A DNA stretch of 64,000 bases from Pantoea sp. WMus005 (GCF_013415305.1 NZ_JACBXU010000001.1:1488001-1552000); one strand, 5' to 3'; shown: positions 19,804-31,700, counted from the stretch's first letter. Numbers and translations are program-made. Notes: a model not told the origin generated them from the letters alone.

Positions 19804-21264
19804 ATGTCCTGGTTTAATCATTATCGCCCGATTTCGCTGCGCGCCCGCTTTCTGCTGGCCTCCGCAGCGATAGTTCTGTTCCTCTCACTCTCTTACGGCA
19901 TGGTCGCGGTGATTGGCTATGTGGTGAGTTTCGATAAAAACACCTACCGCGTGATGCGTGGCGAGAGCAATCTGTTCTTTACGCTGGCGCAATGGCATGA
20001 CAACACGCTCACCATCGCCCAGCCGGAACGAATGACGCTTAACTTCCCGACGCTGGTATTCATTTACGATGAGCACGGCAAGCTGTTGTGGCAGCAACGC
20101 GACGTCCCGGATATCCGCAAAAAAATCCGCCGCGAGTGGCTACTGAAGCCTGACTTCTACGAGATTGATACCAGCAACCGCACCAGTATGGTGGCGATGG
20201 GCAATAACGTTAATGCTAAGCAGCGGCTCAACGACTGGGACACGGACAGCAACGACACCTTTACCCACTCGATTGCCGTTAACCGCTACGATGCCACCAC
20301 CAATCTGCCTGCGCTCACCATTGTGGTGGTCGACTCGATCCCGCAGGAGTTGCAGCATTCTGATGTGGTCTGGTCATGGTTCAGCTACGTGCTGGCGGCC
20401 AACCTGATACTCATCATTCCATTGCTGTGGCTGGCGGCGCACTGGAGTCTGCGGCCAATAGGCGCGCTGACACAGCAGGTGCGCGAACTGGAGACCAGCC
20501 AGCGCGAGAATCTGGCGGATAATCCGCCGCAGGAACTGCGCAGTCTGGTGCGCAACCTCAATCTGTTGCTGACCAATGAGCGGCAGCGTTATACCCGCTA
20601 TCGCACCACCCTTTCTGACCTGACCCACAGTCTGAAAACGCCGCTGGCCGTGCTGCAGAGCACCCTGCGCTCGCTGCGTAACGGCAAAGAGCTGACGGTG
20701 GAACAGGCTGAGCCGGTCATGCTGGAGCAGATAAGCCGTATCTCGCAGCAGGTCGGTTATTATCTGCATCGTGCCAGCATGCAGGCCGATCACAATCCAC
20801 TGCAGCGCGATGTCCATTCCGTTTCCGGTCTGCTCGACAAGCTCTGTTCGGCACTGAATAAAGTCTATCAGCGCAAAGGCGTGGCGATTACGCTGGATAT
20901 CTCACCGGAGTTATCCTTTATTGGCGACCAGAATGACTTTATGGAAGTGCTGGGCAACGTGCTGGATAACGCCTGCAAGTACTGTCTGGAGTTTATCGAA
21001 ATCAGCGCTTTTCAGAGTGAAAATGCACTCCATCTCTATATTGACGACGATGGCCCAGGCATTCCTGAGAGCAAGCGCGATTTAGTGTTTGTCCGGGGTC
21101 AGCGCGCCGATACGCTGCGTCCCGGTCAGGGACTGGGCCTGGCGGTGGTGCGCGATATTCTTGAGCAATATGAGGGCAACGTGATCGCCTCCAGCAGCAC
21201 GCTGGGCGGAACACGCATGGAAGTGGTCTTCCAGCGTCAGGAACCCGAACATCACCGCGAGTAG
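19804..21264 (+). CDS. phoQ: Sensor histidine kinase PhoQ
   Basis: This 486-residue inner-membrane kinase has two transmembrane segments (~16-42 and ~194-214) flanking a periplasmic PAS-like sensor domain. It also has a HAMP domain, a DHp domain with H275 ([15 protein letters not shown]) and an HATPase domain ([28 protein letters not shown]). The sensor's acidic patch, EDDDDAE in E. coli, is here DWDTDSNDT (residues ~144-152), with fewer and more spaced acidic residues before the conserved THSIAVN. Signal binding might therefore differ. It is coupled to phoP with a 2-nt gap. Confidence 0.97.
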   Translation: MSWFNHYRPISLRARFLLASAAIVLFLSLSYGMVAVIGYVVSFDKNTYRVMRGESNLFFTLAQWHDNTLTIAQPERMTLNFPTLVFIYDEHGKLLWQQRDVPDIRKKIRREWLLKPDFYEIDTSNRTSMVAMGNNVNAKQRLNDWDTDSNDTFTHSIAVNRYDATTNLPALTIVVVDSIPQELQHSDVVWSWFSYVLAANLILIIPLLWLAAHWSLRPIGALTQQVRELETSQRENLADNPPQELRSLVRNLNLLLTNERQRYTRYRTTLSDLTHSLKTPLAVLQSTLRSLRNGKELTVEQAEPVMLEQISRISQQVGYYLHRASMQADHNPLQRDVHSVSGLLDKLCSALNKVYQRKGVAITLDISPELSFIGDQNDFMEVLGNVLDNACKYCLEFIEISAFQSENALHLYIDDDGPGIPESKRDLVFVRGQRADTLRPGQGLGLAVVRDILEQYEGNVIASSSTLGGTRMEVVFQRQEPEHHRE

Positions 21265-21321
21265 AAAACCCTCAGGGCTGTTATACTTGCTGGCATTTAC
21301 AGCCCTAAGCGGAACCCTTTT

Positions 21322-22449
21322 ATGGACTATCAGCTCGATATTAACTGGCCCGATTTTATTCAGCGTTACTGGCAGAAACGCCCGGTGGTGCTGAAGCGTG
21401 GTTTTAAAAACTTTGTCGACCCACTTTCACCCGATGAACTCGCCGGACTGGCGATGGAGAACGAGGTGGATAGCCGCCTGGTCAGTCATCAGGATGGCAA
21501 ATGGCAGGTCAGCCACGGCCCGTTCGAGAGCTATGATCATCTGGGAGAGAACAACTGGTCGCTACTGGTCCAGGCGGTCAATCACTGGCATGAACCCTCT
21601 GCCGCGCTGATGCGCCCTTTCCGTTTCCTGCCTGACTGGCGTGTCGATGACCTGATGGTGTCGTTTGCCGTACCTGGCGGCGGCGTAGGTCCCCATTTTG
21701 ATCAGTATGATGTCTTTATCATTCAGGGTACTGGTCGTCGTCGCTGGCGCGTGGGTGAGAAAGTGCCGCTGAAGCAGCATTGCCCGCATCCGGACCTGCT
21801 GCAGGTTGAACCCTTCGACGCCATCATCGATGAAGAGCTGGAGCCGGGTGATATTCTCTACATCCCGCCAGGATTCCCGCATGAAGGTTATTCGCTGGAA
21901 AATGCCCTGAACTATTCTGTCGGTTTCCGAGCCCCCAGCGGTCGCGAGTTAATCAGCGGTTTTGCGGATTACGCTCTGGCCAATGAGCTGGGCAGCCTGC
22001 GCTTCAGCGATCCGGATGTGCCTTCACGTGATTGCCCGTCGCAGATTCTGCCGCAGGAAATTGAAGGCGTGCGTCAGCTGATGCTGGACGTTGTCAATCA
22101 GCCGGCGCAATTTGAGCAGTGGTTTGGCGAATTTATTTCACAGTCACGTCACGAACTTGACGTTGCGCCGCCGGAACCGCCTTATCAGCCGGATGAAATT
22201 TATGATGCGCTGCAACAGGGTGATGTCCTGAGCCGGTTGGGTGGCCTGCGTGTTCTGACCATTGGCGATGCAGTCTACATCAACGGTGAGCGGGTTGAGT
22301 GTTCACGCCCTGATGTGATGGCGGTCCTGGCGAATCACTATCGCATCACGCTGGAGGATCTGGGTGATGCGCTGGATGATCCGGCCGTACTGGCTCAGAT
22401 TGCCGGTCTGGTGAATGCCGGGTATTGGTTCTTCGGCGACGACGAATAA
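21322..22449 (+). CDS. roxA: 50S ribosomal protein L16 arginine hydroxylase RoxA (YcfD)
   Basis: A JmjC-type Fe(II)/2-oxoglutarate oxygenase that hydroxylates Arg81 of ribosomal protein L16. The 375-residue protein has the metal triad H125-x-D127 (GVGPHFDQYDVF) and a distal His in PPGFPHEGYSLENALNYSVGF. The positions of the HxD match E. coli YcfD. The C-terminal winged-helix and dimerisation region is present. It lies between phoQ and pepT, as in E. coli, 57 nt after phoQ, and is followed by a strong terminator. Confidence 0.95.
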   Translation: MDYQLDINWPDFIQRYWQKRPVVLKRGFKNFVDPLSPDELAGLAMENEVDSRLVSHQDGKWQVSHGPFESYDHLGENNWSLLVQAVNHWHEPSAALMRPFRFLPDWRVDDLMVSFAVPGGGVGPHFDQYDVFIIQGTGRRRWRVGEKVPLKQHCPHPDLLQVEPFDAIIDEELEPGDILYIPPGFPHEGYSLENALNYSVGFRAPSGRELISGFADYALANELGSLRFSDPDVPSRDCPSQILPQEIEGVRQLMLDVVNQPAQFEQWFGEFISQSRHELDVAPPEPPYQPDEIYDALQQGDVLSRLGGLRVLTIGDAVYINGERVECSRPDVMAVLANHYRITLEDLGDALDDPAVLAQIAGLVNAGYWFFGDDE

Positions 22450-22484
22450 CGGGCAGAGCGCAATCCTGCGTTGCTGCTGAATCA

Positions 22485-22518
22485 GGCTCTCTGACCCTTG
22501 TGGCAGAGAGCCTTTTTA
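22485..22518 (+). terminator. Intrinsic terminator after roxA
   Basis: GGCTCTCTG (22485-22493) pairs with CAGAGAGCC (22504-22512), followed by TTTTTATT. It separates roxA from the convergent pepT. Confidence 0.85.
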
Positions 22519-22519
22519 T

Positions 22520-23749
22520 TTAACTCTTCTTCTGCGCCGCCAGCTCTGACAGACGCACAATGACGTCCACCGACTTCGCCATGATATTCAGCGACGCGAA
22601 TTCATGCTTGCCGTGATAGTTATAGCCACCGGTGAAGATGTTCGGGCAAGGTAATCCTTTCCACGACAGCGACGAGCCATCTGTGCCACCGCGAATCGGT
22701 TTCACCACCGGTTCAATGTCACAGTCACGCATCGCCTGTAAAGCCAGGTCAATGATGTGAGGGAACGGCTCAACCTTTTCACGCATGTTGCGATAGCTGT
22801 TAGTGATCTCAACGGTGACCGAGCAGTCAGGGTGCAGAGTTTTGTTAATCTCCGCCGCAATCTGCAGCAGCGTCTGTTTACGCTGTTCAAAACTCGCTGT
22901 TTCGAAGTCACGAATGATATAGAGCATCTCGGCGTGTTCTACGCTGCCTTTAATCTGGTGCAGATGGTAAAAACCCTGATAGCCGTCGGTGAACTGCGGT
23001 TTTTCGCCAGCCGGAACAGCGGCATGGAACTGATTGGCCAGCTCCAGCGCGTTAACCATAACGCCTTTCGCGGAGCCTGGGTGCACATTGTTACCGACAA
23101 TTTTGACAGTGGCCGAGGCGGCATTAAAGTTCTCATACTCGAACTCGCCCAGATCGCTGCCATCAATAGTGTAAGCCCAGTCAGCGGCGAACGCTTCCAC
23201 ATCGAAGTGTGAGGTACCGCGACCGATCTCTTCATCCGGCGTAAAGGCGACACGGATCGCACCGTGCGGCGTATCGCTGTGTGCGAGTTGCGCCATCGCC
23301 GTCATGATCTCGGCAATGCCCGCTTTGTCATCTGCGCCCAGCAGGGTTTTGCCATCGGTGGTAATCAGCGTATGACCGATCAGCTTGTGCAGCACCGGGA
23401 ACATCACCGGTGAAAGAATTTCATTGCCGTTACCCAGCGCAATGTCTCCGCCGCGATAATTTTCGATGATCTGTGGATTGACATGCTTCGCCGTAAAGTC
23501 AGGCGACGTATCCATGTGGGAGATAAAACCGATGACCGGCGTCGGCCAGTCAACATTGGCGGGCAGCGTGCCCATGACGCAGCAGTGATCGCTTAAGGTG
23601 ACATCGACAAAACCCAGTGCCAGCAGCTCTTCCTGCAGCTGACGCGCCAGCGTCCACTGCCCTTCACTGCTGGGCACCTGGCGCGCCTGCGGCTTAGCCT
23701 GTGTCTCAACTGCCACATAACTCAAAAAGCGCTCAAGTAACTGTTCCAT
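22520..23749 (-). CDS. pepT: Peptidase T (tripeptidase)
   Basis: A cytoplasmic M20B zinc aminopeptidase that releases the N-terminal residue of tripeptides. The 409-residue protein has H78 and D80 ([11 protein letters not shown]), the bridging Asp in [13 protein letters not shown], the general-base Glu and metal Glu in [14 protein letters not shown], and the late [18 protein letters not shown] metal segment. In E. coli pepT is next to potABCD; here potABCD is absent and cobB follows directly upstream. AAGGATGG precedes the ATG. Confidence 0.96.
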   Translation of the reverse strand: MEQLLERFLSYVAVETQAKPQARQVPSSEGQWTLARQLQEELLALGFVDVTLSDHCCVMGTLPANVDWPTPVIGFISHMDTSPDFTAKHVNPQIIENYRGGDIALGNGNEILSPVMFPVLHKLIGHTLITTDGKTLLGADDKAGIAEIMTAMAQLAHSDTPHGAIRVAFTPDEEIGRGTSHFDVEAFAADWAYTIDGSDLGEFEYENFNAASATVKIVGNNVHPGSAKGVMVNALELANQFHAAVPAGEKPQFTDGYQGFYHLHQIKGSVEHAEMLYIIRDFETASFEQRKQTLLQIAAEINKTLHPDCSVTVEITNSYRNMREKVEPFPHIIDLALQAMRDCDIEPVVKPIRGGTDGSSLSWKGLPCPNIFTGGYNYHGKHEFASLNIMAKSVDVIVRLSELAAQKKS

Positions 23750-23906
23750 AGCCCATCCTTTATAAGTGCCGTCCGGTATTATTCACAGACCCGACGGTCA
23801 CAACGTTGCGTAAAATCATTCGCAGACAGGTTAGCGCTGTCGATGACCTTTGGGAAAGCAATAAGCCCGAAAAAAACGCCTGATGACGAGATTGTAGCGG
23901 CAAATC

Positions 23907-23938
23907 CCGCCATGTTGATGACCTTCCCAACATGGCGG
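23907..23938. repeat. Perfect 11-bp inverted repeat between pepT and cobB
   Basis: CCGCCATGTTG (23907-23917) and CAACATGGCGG (23928-23938) are perfectly complementary around the 10-nt loop ATGACCTTCC. It sits about 160 nt upstream of pepT, immediately beyond the cobB terminator. On the plus strand it is followed by seven A residues, not T. It may be part of a compound termination structure or a leader element of pepT. Confidence 0.5.
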
Positions 23939-23940
23939 CC

Positions 23941-23970
23941 AAAAAAACAGGGGCGGCAATAGCCGCCCCT
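23941..23970 (-). terminator. Intrinsic terminator of cobB
   Basis: AGGGGCGGC (complementing GCCGCCCCT) with an AATA loop lies 2 nt after the cobB stop and runs into seven T residues on the minus strand. Confidence 0.9.
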
Positions 23971-23972
23971 GC

Positions 23973-24806
23973 TTACTTATAAAGACTGCGCAGCAGCTTA
24001 TGCACGAACTCCGGCACCACTTCGCTCGCGAGGCCGTAATGCCGCTCGGCAAATTCGTTGCCCACCTGGCTCGGCTCCAGGTTCAGCTCAACGGTGTGTG
24101 CGCCCTGCAGTTTGGCTTCATGAACAAAACCTGCGGCCGGATAGACATGGCCTGAGGTACCAATAGCGATAAAGTAATCGGCCTGTTCCAGCGCCTGATA
24201 AATCTGCTCCATGCCCAGCGGCATCTCACCAAACCACACCACGTGCGGCCGCAGCGCAGAGGGGAACTGGCAACAGGTGCAGCGATCGTCCGGCGTGATA
24301 TCGCCGGTCCACTCAATCACCTGACCGCTGGTGACACAACGCACTTTTAACAGCTCACCGTGCATATGCAGCACCCGGCTGTTGCCGGCACGCTCATGCA
24401 GATTGTCGATGTTTTGCGTGACCAGCAAAAAGTTGTCGCCTAACACCTGCTCCAGCTCAGCCAGCGCCAGATGGGCGGCATTGGGCTGAATCTCTGCCTC
24501 CTGCAGTTGCTGCCGTCGCGCATTGTAGAAACGCTGCACCAGCGCGGGATCGCGCTGAAAGCCTTCCGGCGTCGCAACATCTTCCACATGGTGCTCTTCC
24601 CACAGGCCGTCTGCTGCGCGGAAAGTCCGGATGCCGGACTCCGCTGAGATACCTGCACCGGTCAGTACCACAACATGCGGCTGAGGATGGGCGGCCAGTT
24701 CGGCCTGACGATCGCGCTCAAAAATGCGCTGGCGAAAGCGCTGATGCACTTTTCTCCGGGTTTTCTTCAGGCGGGCAAGTCGTATGCGGCGACGTGGTGT
24801 ACGCAT
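23973..24806 (-). CDS. cobB: NAD-dependent protein deacylase CobB (sirtuin)
   Basis: A sirtuin that removes acetyl and succinyl groups from lysines, consuming NAD+. The 277-residue protein has the NAD site [17 protein letters not shown] (residues 47-63), [11 protein letters not shown], the catalytic H149 in VLHMHGELL, a zinc site with cysteines in KVRC and CTCC, and the succinyl-selective Tyr/Arg pair Y94 and R97 (FYNARR). The Arg-rich N-terminal extension (residues 1-30) matches the long isoform of E. coli CobB. A shorter product from an internal start is possible. Confidence 0.95.
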   Translation of the reverse strand: MRTPRRRIRLARLKKTRRKVHQRFRQRIFERDRQAELAAHPQPHVVVLTGAGISAESGIRTFRAADGLWEEHHVEDVATPEGFQRDPALVQRFYNARRQQLQEAEIQPNAAHLALAELEQVLGDNFLLVTQNIDNLHERAGNSRVLHMHGELLKVRCVTSGQVIEWTGDITPDDRCTCCQFPSALRPHVVWFGEMPLGMEQIYQALEQADYFIAIGTSGHVYPAAGFVHEAKLQGAHTVELNLEPSQVGNEFAERHYGLASEVVPEFVHKLLRSLYK

Positions 24807-24953
24807 AAAATCTCCTGGCGTAGCAGCTGCGGTGAGCCGCTCTTAACAGATTCCGGGTTAACAATCACCCGATAGTAACGGTTGCTGAGGGCTGCGCCCA
24901 ACAGCAAAGGTCCTAAACAGATGCGGCGCGAAAAGGATTCGCGCCGCATTTTA

Positions 24954-26198
24954 TCACTGACCGCTTAATACCCGAGCCGGGTCAATGCGGCTGGCACGTC
25001 TGGCGGGATACCAGCTCGCCAGCAGACTCAGCAGAATCGCGGTAATCAGTACAGAGAACACATCAATCCAGTGCAGTTCCGATGGCAGGAAATCAATAAA
25101 GTAGATATCGCCCGACAGCAGATGATGGCCGGTAATCGACTCCAGTCCGCGCACCAGTGAGGTCAGATTCAGCGCCACCAGCACGCCCACGACCACACCG
25201 CTAACGCTGCCCAGCAGTCCGGCCAGTAAACCGTACCAGATAAAAATGGCGCGGATCAGCCGGTCTTTCGCGCCGAGGGTCCGCAGCACCGCAATGTCGC
25301 TGCTCTTATCTTTTACCGCCATGACCAGCGTAGAGACGATGTTAAAGCAGGCGACGCCAATCACCAGTACCATCGCCAGATACATGATGGCGCGGATCAT
25401 CTGAATGTCCCGGTACATGTAGCCATAGGTGCCGATCCAGCTCTTGATGTAGACGTAAGAACGGGTCGCTTCACCGGCATCACGCACCAGTTTTACCGCC
25501 TGGAACGGGTCGGTCATCTTCAGGGCGATGCCGGAGACGCTGTCTCCCATCTCCAGATAGTGCTGTGCATCGGCCAGCGGCACCAGCGCCAGACTGTGAT
25601 CGAGCATGCCGCTCAGTTGCAGGATACCGCTGACCTGCAGCCGGATACGTTTTGGCTGCAGCAGTTTGTTATCACCCTCATTGTTAGGGATCATGATGGT
25701 GATCCAGTCGCCCTGCTTCACGTTGAGCGATTTCGCAATGCCACCGCCCAGAATGATCTGCTGCTTGCCGGCGGCAAAAGAGGACCAGGCGTTATCGGCC
25801 ACAAACTGTGGCAGTGCGCTCAGGCGCGGCTCCTGTGCCGGATCAACGCCTTTCACTTGTAACGCTTCCAGTCGGGCGCCACTCTCAATCAAGCCGGTGA
25901 AATTAACATACGGTGCCGCCGCCGCAATGCCGGGCACCTTTTCAATCGGGGCAATCATCGACTGCCAGTGCTGGAACGGCTGATTGACCGCCTCGATCTC
26001 ACCGTGCGGCACCACCGCCAGAATGCGGTTGTTCAGCTCACGCTCAAAACCGTTCATGGCGCTCAGACCGATAATCAGCACCGCCACGCCCAGCGCAATC
26101 CCAATGGTGGAGATTACCGAAATCAGCGACACCATGCCGCCACGACGGCGACCACGGCTAAAGCGCAGGCCCAGCAACAGGGATAACGACGAACCCAT
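24954..26198 (-). CDS. lolE: Lipoprotein-releasing system permease LolE
   Basis: LolE is one of the two membrane subunits of LolCDE, which extracts outer-membrane lipoproteins from the inner membrane and passes them to LolA. The 414-residue protein has the MacB/LolE topology: an N-terminal TM helix ([20 protein letters not shown]), a large periplasmic domain, and three C-terminal TM helices ending in [21 protein letters not shown]. Its start overlaps the lolD stop by one base (TAATG). The window encodes several of its clients (EmtA, LpoB, YcfL). Confidence 0.96.
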   Translation of the reverse strand: MGSSLSLLLGLRFSRGRRRGGMVSLISVISTIGIALGVAVLIIGLSAMNGFERELNNRILAVVPHGEIEAVNQPFQHWQSMIAPIEKVPGIAAAAPYVNFTGLIESGARLEALQVKGVDPAQEPRLSALPQFVADNAWSSFAAGKQQIILGGGIAKSLNVKQGDWITIMIPNNEGDNKLLQPKRIRLQVSGILQLSGMLDHSLALVPLADAQHYLEMGDSVSGIALKMTDPFQAVKLVRDAGEATRSYVYIKSWIGTYGYMYRDIQMIRAIMYLAMVLVIGVACFNIVSTLVMAVKDKSSDIAVLRTLGAKDRLIRAIFIWYGLLAGLLGSVSGVVVGVLVALNLTSLVRGLESITGHHLLSGDIYFIDFLPSELHWIDVFSVLITAILLSLLASWYPARRASRIDPARVLSGQ

Positions 26199-26902
26199 TA
26201 CAGCGCTCCTGCCATCGTGAGCTGATCGCTTAACTGACCATCACGCATCTCCATCTGGCGGGTCATGCGTTTTGCCAGCATCAGATCGTGAGTCACCACC
26301 AGAAACGCGGTGCCCTGACGAACATTCAGTTCGCCCAGTAATTCAAAAATGGCGTCGGCGTTGCGGGCATCCAGGTTACCGGTTGGCTCATCCGCCATCA
26401 CCAGACGTGGACGGTTCACCAGCGCACGGGCGATTGCCACACGCTGGCGTTCACCACCTGACAGCTCAGACGGCCGGTGTGCGGCACGATGGTCCAGCCC
26501 GACCGCAGCCAGCATCTCACGGGCGCGATCCTGCGCTTCTGCTTTGGCGGTTTTACCAATCAGCAGCGGCATCGCCACGTTCTCCAGCGCGCTGAAGTCC
26601 GGCAGCAGATGGTGGAACTGATAGATAAAGCCCAGCTCGCGGTTACGCAGCTCGGCTTTAGCCGATGAGGACATCGCATTCAGTGACTGACCATCAAACA
26701 CCACGTCGCCCGACGTCGGCGCATCCAGGCCGCCCAGCAGATGCAGCAGCGTACTTTTACCGGAGCCGGAGCTGCCGACAATCGCTGTCAGTTCACCAGG
26801 CTGGAGGCTGAAAGCCACATTGCGGAGCACATCGGTCTGCACGCTGCCTTCCTGATAGCGTTTGCACAGGTCGCGGCACTGCAACAAAGGAGTGTTACTC
26901 AT
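26198..26902 (-). CDS. lolD: Lipoprotein-releasing system ATPase LolD
   Basis: The ABC ATPase of LolCDE. The 234-residue protein starts at ATG 26902 ([16 protein letters not shown]); a longer reading upstream lies inside lolC and has no support. Walker A is [16 protein letters not shown], the Q-loop IYQFHHLLP, the signature [15 protein letters not shown], Walker [14 protein letters not shown] and the switch VTHD. It overlaps lolC by 8 nt and lolE by 1 nt, giving a tightly coupled lolCDE operon. Confidence 0.97.
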   Translation of the reverse strand: MSNTPLLQCRDLCKRYQEGSVQTDVLRNVAFSLQPGELTAIVGSSGSGKSTLLHLLGGLDAPTSGDVVFDGQSLNAMSSSAKAELRNRELGFIYQFHHLLPDFSALENVAMPLLIGKTAKAEAQDRAREMLAAVGLDHRAAHRPSELSGGERQRVAIARALVNRPRLVMADEPTGNLDARNADAIFELLGELNVRQGTAFLVVTHDLMLAKRMTRQMEMRDGQLSDQLTMAGAL

Positions 26903-28094
26903 AACGTAAAGCCTCAGCAGGTTGAACGGCGGCAGCGCGCCACGAAGGATAGAGCGTAGACAACAGCGCCACAATCATTGCGCTGAGTGCGATGGTGACC
27001 ACCTGCCATACATTAATATCAACCGGTAATGCGGCACCATCAAGGAAGAGGCCAATGACCGGCATTAAGTTATTGAGCTGGCTGGCGAGCAAAACACCGA
27101 GCAGCGTGCCGAGCAGCGTGCCGATAATCCCGGCACTGGCACCCTGCACCATAAACACCGCCACTATTTGCCGCCGCGTCAGGCCCTGGGTTTGCAGGAT
27201 CGCCACTTCGCCCTGTTTCTCCATGATGAGCAGGCCTAACGAAGTGATGATGTTAAAAGCGGCCACGGCGATGATCAGGCTCAACAGCAGGCCCATCATA
27301 TTCTTCTCCATGCGCACGGCCTGGAAGAGATCGCCTTTGCGCTCACGCCAGTCTTTCCAGACCATGCCTGCGGGCAGTGCCTGCTGGCTCAGACTGTCAA
27401 CCGACAGCGGTTTGTCCAGCCACAGTCGCCAGCCAGTAATATTTCCGGCCGGATAGCGCATGACGCGCGACGCATCCTGCAGATTGACCAGAATCTGATA
27501 ACCATCGACTTCGCTGTTGGCGGCATAGGTGCCCGCCACGGTAAACAGACGCTGGCTCGGCACACGTCCCATTGGTGTGAACTGACTGACAGACGGCACC
27601 ATCAGGCGCAGCTGATCGCCACGTTTTACACCAAGCTGTGACGCCAGCTGTTCGCCAAGGATCACATTGTACTGCCCGGCCTGCAGCACGCTCTGCTGGG
27701 TATTGACCAGGAATGGCGTCAGCGGATCTTTTTCATCCGGATTAATGCCCAGCATCACGCCAACGGAGACGCTGCGCGGGCTTTGTAGCACCACATTGGC
27801 GGTGGTCAGCGGTGCGATGCGGTGAACGCCCTGCAAATTCAGCGAGGCGGCGGGTTGCTGTTGCGGATTGAGACTGCCTTTGTCGCTGGTAATCAGCGCC
27901 TGAGGCATCAGGCCAAGAATATTGCCTTCGAGTTCACGCTCAAAACCGTTCATCACCGATAACACAGTGACCATCGCCAGCACGCCGAGCGTAATGCCAA
28001 TCGTTGAGAGCCAGGAGACAAAGCGACCGAAGCGATCCGATGCTCGTCCGCGCATATAACGCAGACCGATAAATAGCGCGACAGGTTGATACAT
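26895..28094 (-). CDS. lolC: Lipoprotein-releasing system permease LolC
   Basis: The second membrane subunit of LolCDE, contacting LolA through its periplasmic hook. I start at ATG 28094 ([16 protein letters not shown]), which gives 399 residues, the same as E. coli LolC; an open frame extends further upstream without homology. The layout is TM1 ([20 protein letters not shown]), a periplasmic domain, and three C-terminal TM segments with [20 protein letters not shown]. It is the first gene of the operon. Confidence 0.96.
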   Translation of the reverse strand: MYQPVALFIGLRYMRGRASDRFGRFVSWLSTIGITLGVLAMVTVLSVMNGFERELEGNILGLMPQALITSDKGSLNPQQQPAASLNLQGVHRIAPLTTANVVLQSPRSVSVGVMLGINPDEKDPLTPFLVNTQQSVLQAGQYNVILGEQLASQLGVKRGDQLRLMVPSVSQFTPMGRVPSQRLFTVAGTYAANSEVDGYQILVNLQDASRVMRYPAGNITGWRLWLDKPLSVDSLSQQALPAGMVWKDWRERKGDLFQAVRMEKNMMGLLLSLIIAVAAFNIITSLGLLIMEKQGEVAILQTQGLTRRQIVAVFMVQGASAGIIGTLLGTLLGVLLASQLNNLMPVIGLFLDGAALPVDINVWQVVTIALSAMIVALLSTLYPSWRAAAVQPAEALRYE

Positions 28095-28341
28095 GGAATC
28101 CAGTAAGCCGTTGCCTGAAAATAGGTAGTGGGATGATAAAGGACCGGCTGGCTTTATGAAACCTCTAACCCTCTGAGTCGGCAGCAAAGTTGCATCCGGA
28201 TGCGTCACCTTCAACGCCAAAGCCGCGGAATAGCCGATAAAGGCGCCGCTTATTGGCTGATTATCCAGCGCCAGAGCGGGTAGACTATAATCAGTAAAAG
28301 AGTAAAGGGTAATTGTTCACCGTGCAGTAGAGGTTGCGACC

Positions 28342-28551
28342 ATGTTGAAATTTCCCAAGGGCAGCATTGTTAAACATAAATCCGGGGAGATCAGAGGCGA
28401 AATCATTAACGTCTTTGAGCAGGGAGACGCACCAGCCGGCTACTACGTGAAGTGGGACGACGGCAACCTCAGCTACCATCCTGAACAGGAGTTATCCTGG
28501 GCAAATATCGACCGCCCACGTATGCATTACACACAGCAATCCATAAAATAA
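28342..28551 (+). CDS. Small DUF2158/YodC-like protein
   Basis: The 69-residue protein begins MLKFPKGSIVKHKSGEIRGE. The pattern hydrophobic-GS-IV-KHKSG, then YYVKWDDG and EQELSW, resembles small SH3-like barrel proteins of the DUF2158 (YodC) type. It is divergent from lolC and upstream of mfd, where E. coli carries unrelated genes. It is followed by a terminator. Function unknown; the family call is by eye. Confidence 0.55.
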   Translation: MLKFPKGSIVKHKSGEIRGEIINVFEQGDAPAGYYVKWDDGNLSYHPEQELSWANIDRPRMHYTQQSIK

Positions 28552-28566
28552 AATGCCCGTTTAACC

Positions 28567-28595
28567 CCGTCGCTGCATGGCGACGGCGGTTTTTT
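28567..28595 (+). terminator. Intrinsic terminator before mfd
   Basis: CCGTCGC (28567-28573) pairs with GCGACGG (28580-28586), followed by CGG and six T residues. It ends the small gene at 28342-28551. Confidence 0.8.
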
Positions 28596-28779
28596 CTGAT
28601 CCCTCCTCAGACTCCGTCTATTCTCTCTCTATCCGCTGCATTACCCCAGACGCCGGGTAATGGCTGACTGATCCTTCGGTTCAGCGCGGCGCGGCAGGAA
28701 AATTGTGCCGCAAAGGTGATCCCCCTGACATAATATGGAATGATTACGTCCTGGAAAAATGGAGCAACCCCGAGATCCC

Positions 28780-31700
28780 ATGCCCGAACAGACTCGTTAT
28801 ACCCTGCCCGTTAAATCCGGCGATCACCGTCAGCTCGGCCAGTTAATCGGCGCTGCGCACGCGGTGGAGTGTGCCAGCATTACCGAGCGCCATGCTGGTC
28901 CGGTATTGATGATTACCCCCGATACGCAAACCGCCCTGCGCCTGCTGGATGAGATTCGCCAGTTTACCGATCTGCCGGTGGCACACCTCGCCGACTGGGA
29001 AACGCTGCCTTACGACAGCTTCTCGCCGCATCAGGATATTATCTCTGCGCGCCTGTCGACGCTCTACCAGCTGCCGGTGATGCAGCGCGGTATGCTGATC
29101 ATGCCGGTCAATACCCTGATGCAGCGCGTCTGCCCGCACAGTTTCCTGCACGGCCATGCGCTGGTGATGAAGCAGGGGCAAAAACTGTCACGCGACCGCC
29201 TGCGTGATCAGCTTGAGCAGGCTGGTTATCGCCATGTCGATCAGGTGATGGAGCACGGTGAATACGCTACGCGCGGCGCCCTGCTCGACCTGTTCCCGAT
29301 GGGCAGCGATCAGCCCTACCGCATCGACTTTTTCGATGATGAGATCGACAGCCTGCGCCTGTTCGACGTCGACAGTCAGCGCACGCTGGAAGCGGTACCG
29401 GAGATTAACCTGCTGCCTGCGCATGAGTTCCCCAGCGACAAAGCCGCTATCGAGCTGTTCCGCAGCCGCTGGCGCGAAATTTTTGATGTGCGCCGCGAGT
29501 CGGAGCATGTCTATCAGCAGGTCAGTAAAGGCACGCTGCCTGCGGGCATTGAATACTGGCAGCCGCTGTTTTTTGAACAGCCGTTACCCAGCCTGTTCAG
29601 CTATCTGCCGGATAATACCCTGATTGTGAACTGCGGCGATCTGGAAGGCAGCGCCAGTCGGTTCTGGCACGATGCTGAAGCGCGCTATGAGAACCGCCGC
29701 GTTGACCCGATGCGCCCGCTGCTGGAGCCGGTCACGCTGTGGCTGCGTCCTGATGCGTTAATGGGTGAACTCAAAGCCTGGCCGCGCATTCAGATGACCA
29801 ATGAGGTGCTGCCCGCCAAAGCAGCAAATACCAACCTCGGATATACCCCGCTGCCCGATCTGGCCGTACAGGCGCAGGCAAAGGCGCCGCTCGATCATCT
29901 GCGTCAGTTTATTGAGACCTTCAGCGGTGCGGTGGTGTTTTCAGTAGAAAGTGAAGGTCGCCGTGAGACCCTGCAGGAGTTGCTGGCCCGCATTAAACTG
30001 CGTCCTCAGCCTGTGCATCGACTTGATGAAACCGTCGACGATCGTTTTAGTCTGATGATTGGTGCCAGCGAGCGCGGCTTCATTGATATCCTGGGCAACC
30101 GGGCGCTGATTTGCGAAAGCGATCTGCTGGGCGAACGCGTCAGCCGTCGCCGTCAGGATACCCGCCGTACCATCAATCCGGACATCCTGATCCGTAACCT
30201 GGCGGAACTGAGTCCCGGCCAGCCGGTAGTGCATCTGGAGCACGGTGTCGGTCGCTATATCGGCCTGACTACGCTGGAAGCGGGCGGCATTGAGGCGGAA
30301 TACCTGATGCTCTCCTACGCCAATGACGCAAAACTCTATGTGCCGGTTTCATCGCTGCATCTGATCAGCCGCTATGCGGGTGGCGCGGACGATAACGCCC
30401 CGCTACACAAACTGGGCAGCGATGCCTGGTCACGCGCACGGCAGAAAGCGGCGGAGAAAGTGCGTGATGTGGCGGCTGAACTGCTGGATATCTACGCCCA
30501 GCGCGCCGCCAAAACCGGCTTTGCCTTTAAGCATAATCGCGAGCAGTATCAGCTCTTCTGTGAAAGCTTCCCGTTTGAAACCACACCGGACCAGGCGCAG
30601 GCGATCAATGCGGTGCTGAGTGATATGTGCCAGCCGCTGGCAATGGACCGTCTGGTATGCGGCGACGTCGGCTTCGGTAAAACAGAAGTGGCGATGCGCG
30701 CGGCGTTTCTGGCGATTGAGAACCATAAACAGGTGGCCGTGCTGGTGCCGACCACGCTGCTGGCACAGCAGCACTACGATAACTTCCGCGATCGCTTCGC
30801 TAACTGGCCGGTTCGCATTGAGATGCTGTCCCGTTTCCGTACCGCCAAAGAACAGACGCAGGTATTGGAACAGGCCAGCGACGGCAAGATCGACATTTTA
30901 ATCGGCACCCATAAGCTGCTGATGAGCGACCTCAAATGGCACGATCTCGGTTTGCTGATTGTTGATGAAGAGCACCGCTTCGGGGTACGTCACAAAGAGC
31001 GCATTAAGGCGATGCGTGCCGATGTGGACATTCTCACCCTGACCGCCACGCCGATTCCGCGTACCCTGAATATGGCCATGAGCGGCATGCGCGATCTCTC
31101 GATTATCGCCACACCACCTGCCCGCCGCTTAGCGGTGAAAACCTTTGTGCGTGAATTTGACGATCTGGTGATCCGCGAAGCGATCCTGCGTGAGGTTCTG
31201 CGTGGCGGCCAGGTCTATTACCTCTACAACGACGTTGAAAATATTGAGAAAGCGGCGCAGCGTCTCAGCGAACTGGTGCCGGAAGCGCGGGTGGCGATTG
31301 GTCATGGCCAGATGCGTGAGCGCGATCTGGAACGGGTGATGAACGATTTCCATCATCAGCGTTTTAACGTGCTGGTCTGTACCACCATTATCGAAACCGG
31401 GATCGACATTCCGACCGCCAACACCATCATCATTGAGCGGGCCGATCACTTTGGTCTGGCACAGCTGCATCAGCTGCGTGGTCGCGTTGGGCGTTCGCAT
31501 CATCAGGCTTATGCCTGGCTGTTAACGCCTCATCCAAAATCGATGACCGCCGATGCACATAAGCGTCTGGAGGCGATCGCCTCACTGGAAGATCTGGGAG
31601 CCGGTTTTGCGCTGGCTACGCACGACCTGGAGATTCGCGGTGCTGGCGAACTGCTGGGTGATGAGCAGAGCGGACAGATGGAGACGCTGGGCTTCACACT

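Noticed and set aside
28291-28479. Minus-strand frame opposite the small gene at 28342
   Set aside because: The plus-strand gene has an SH3-like pattern and its own terminator; the antisense frame shows no motif or RBS.
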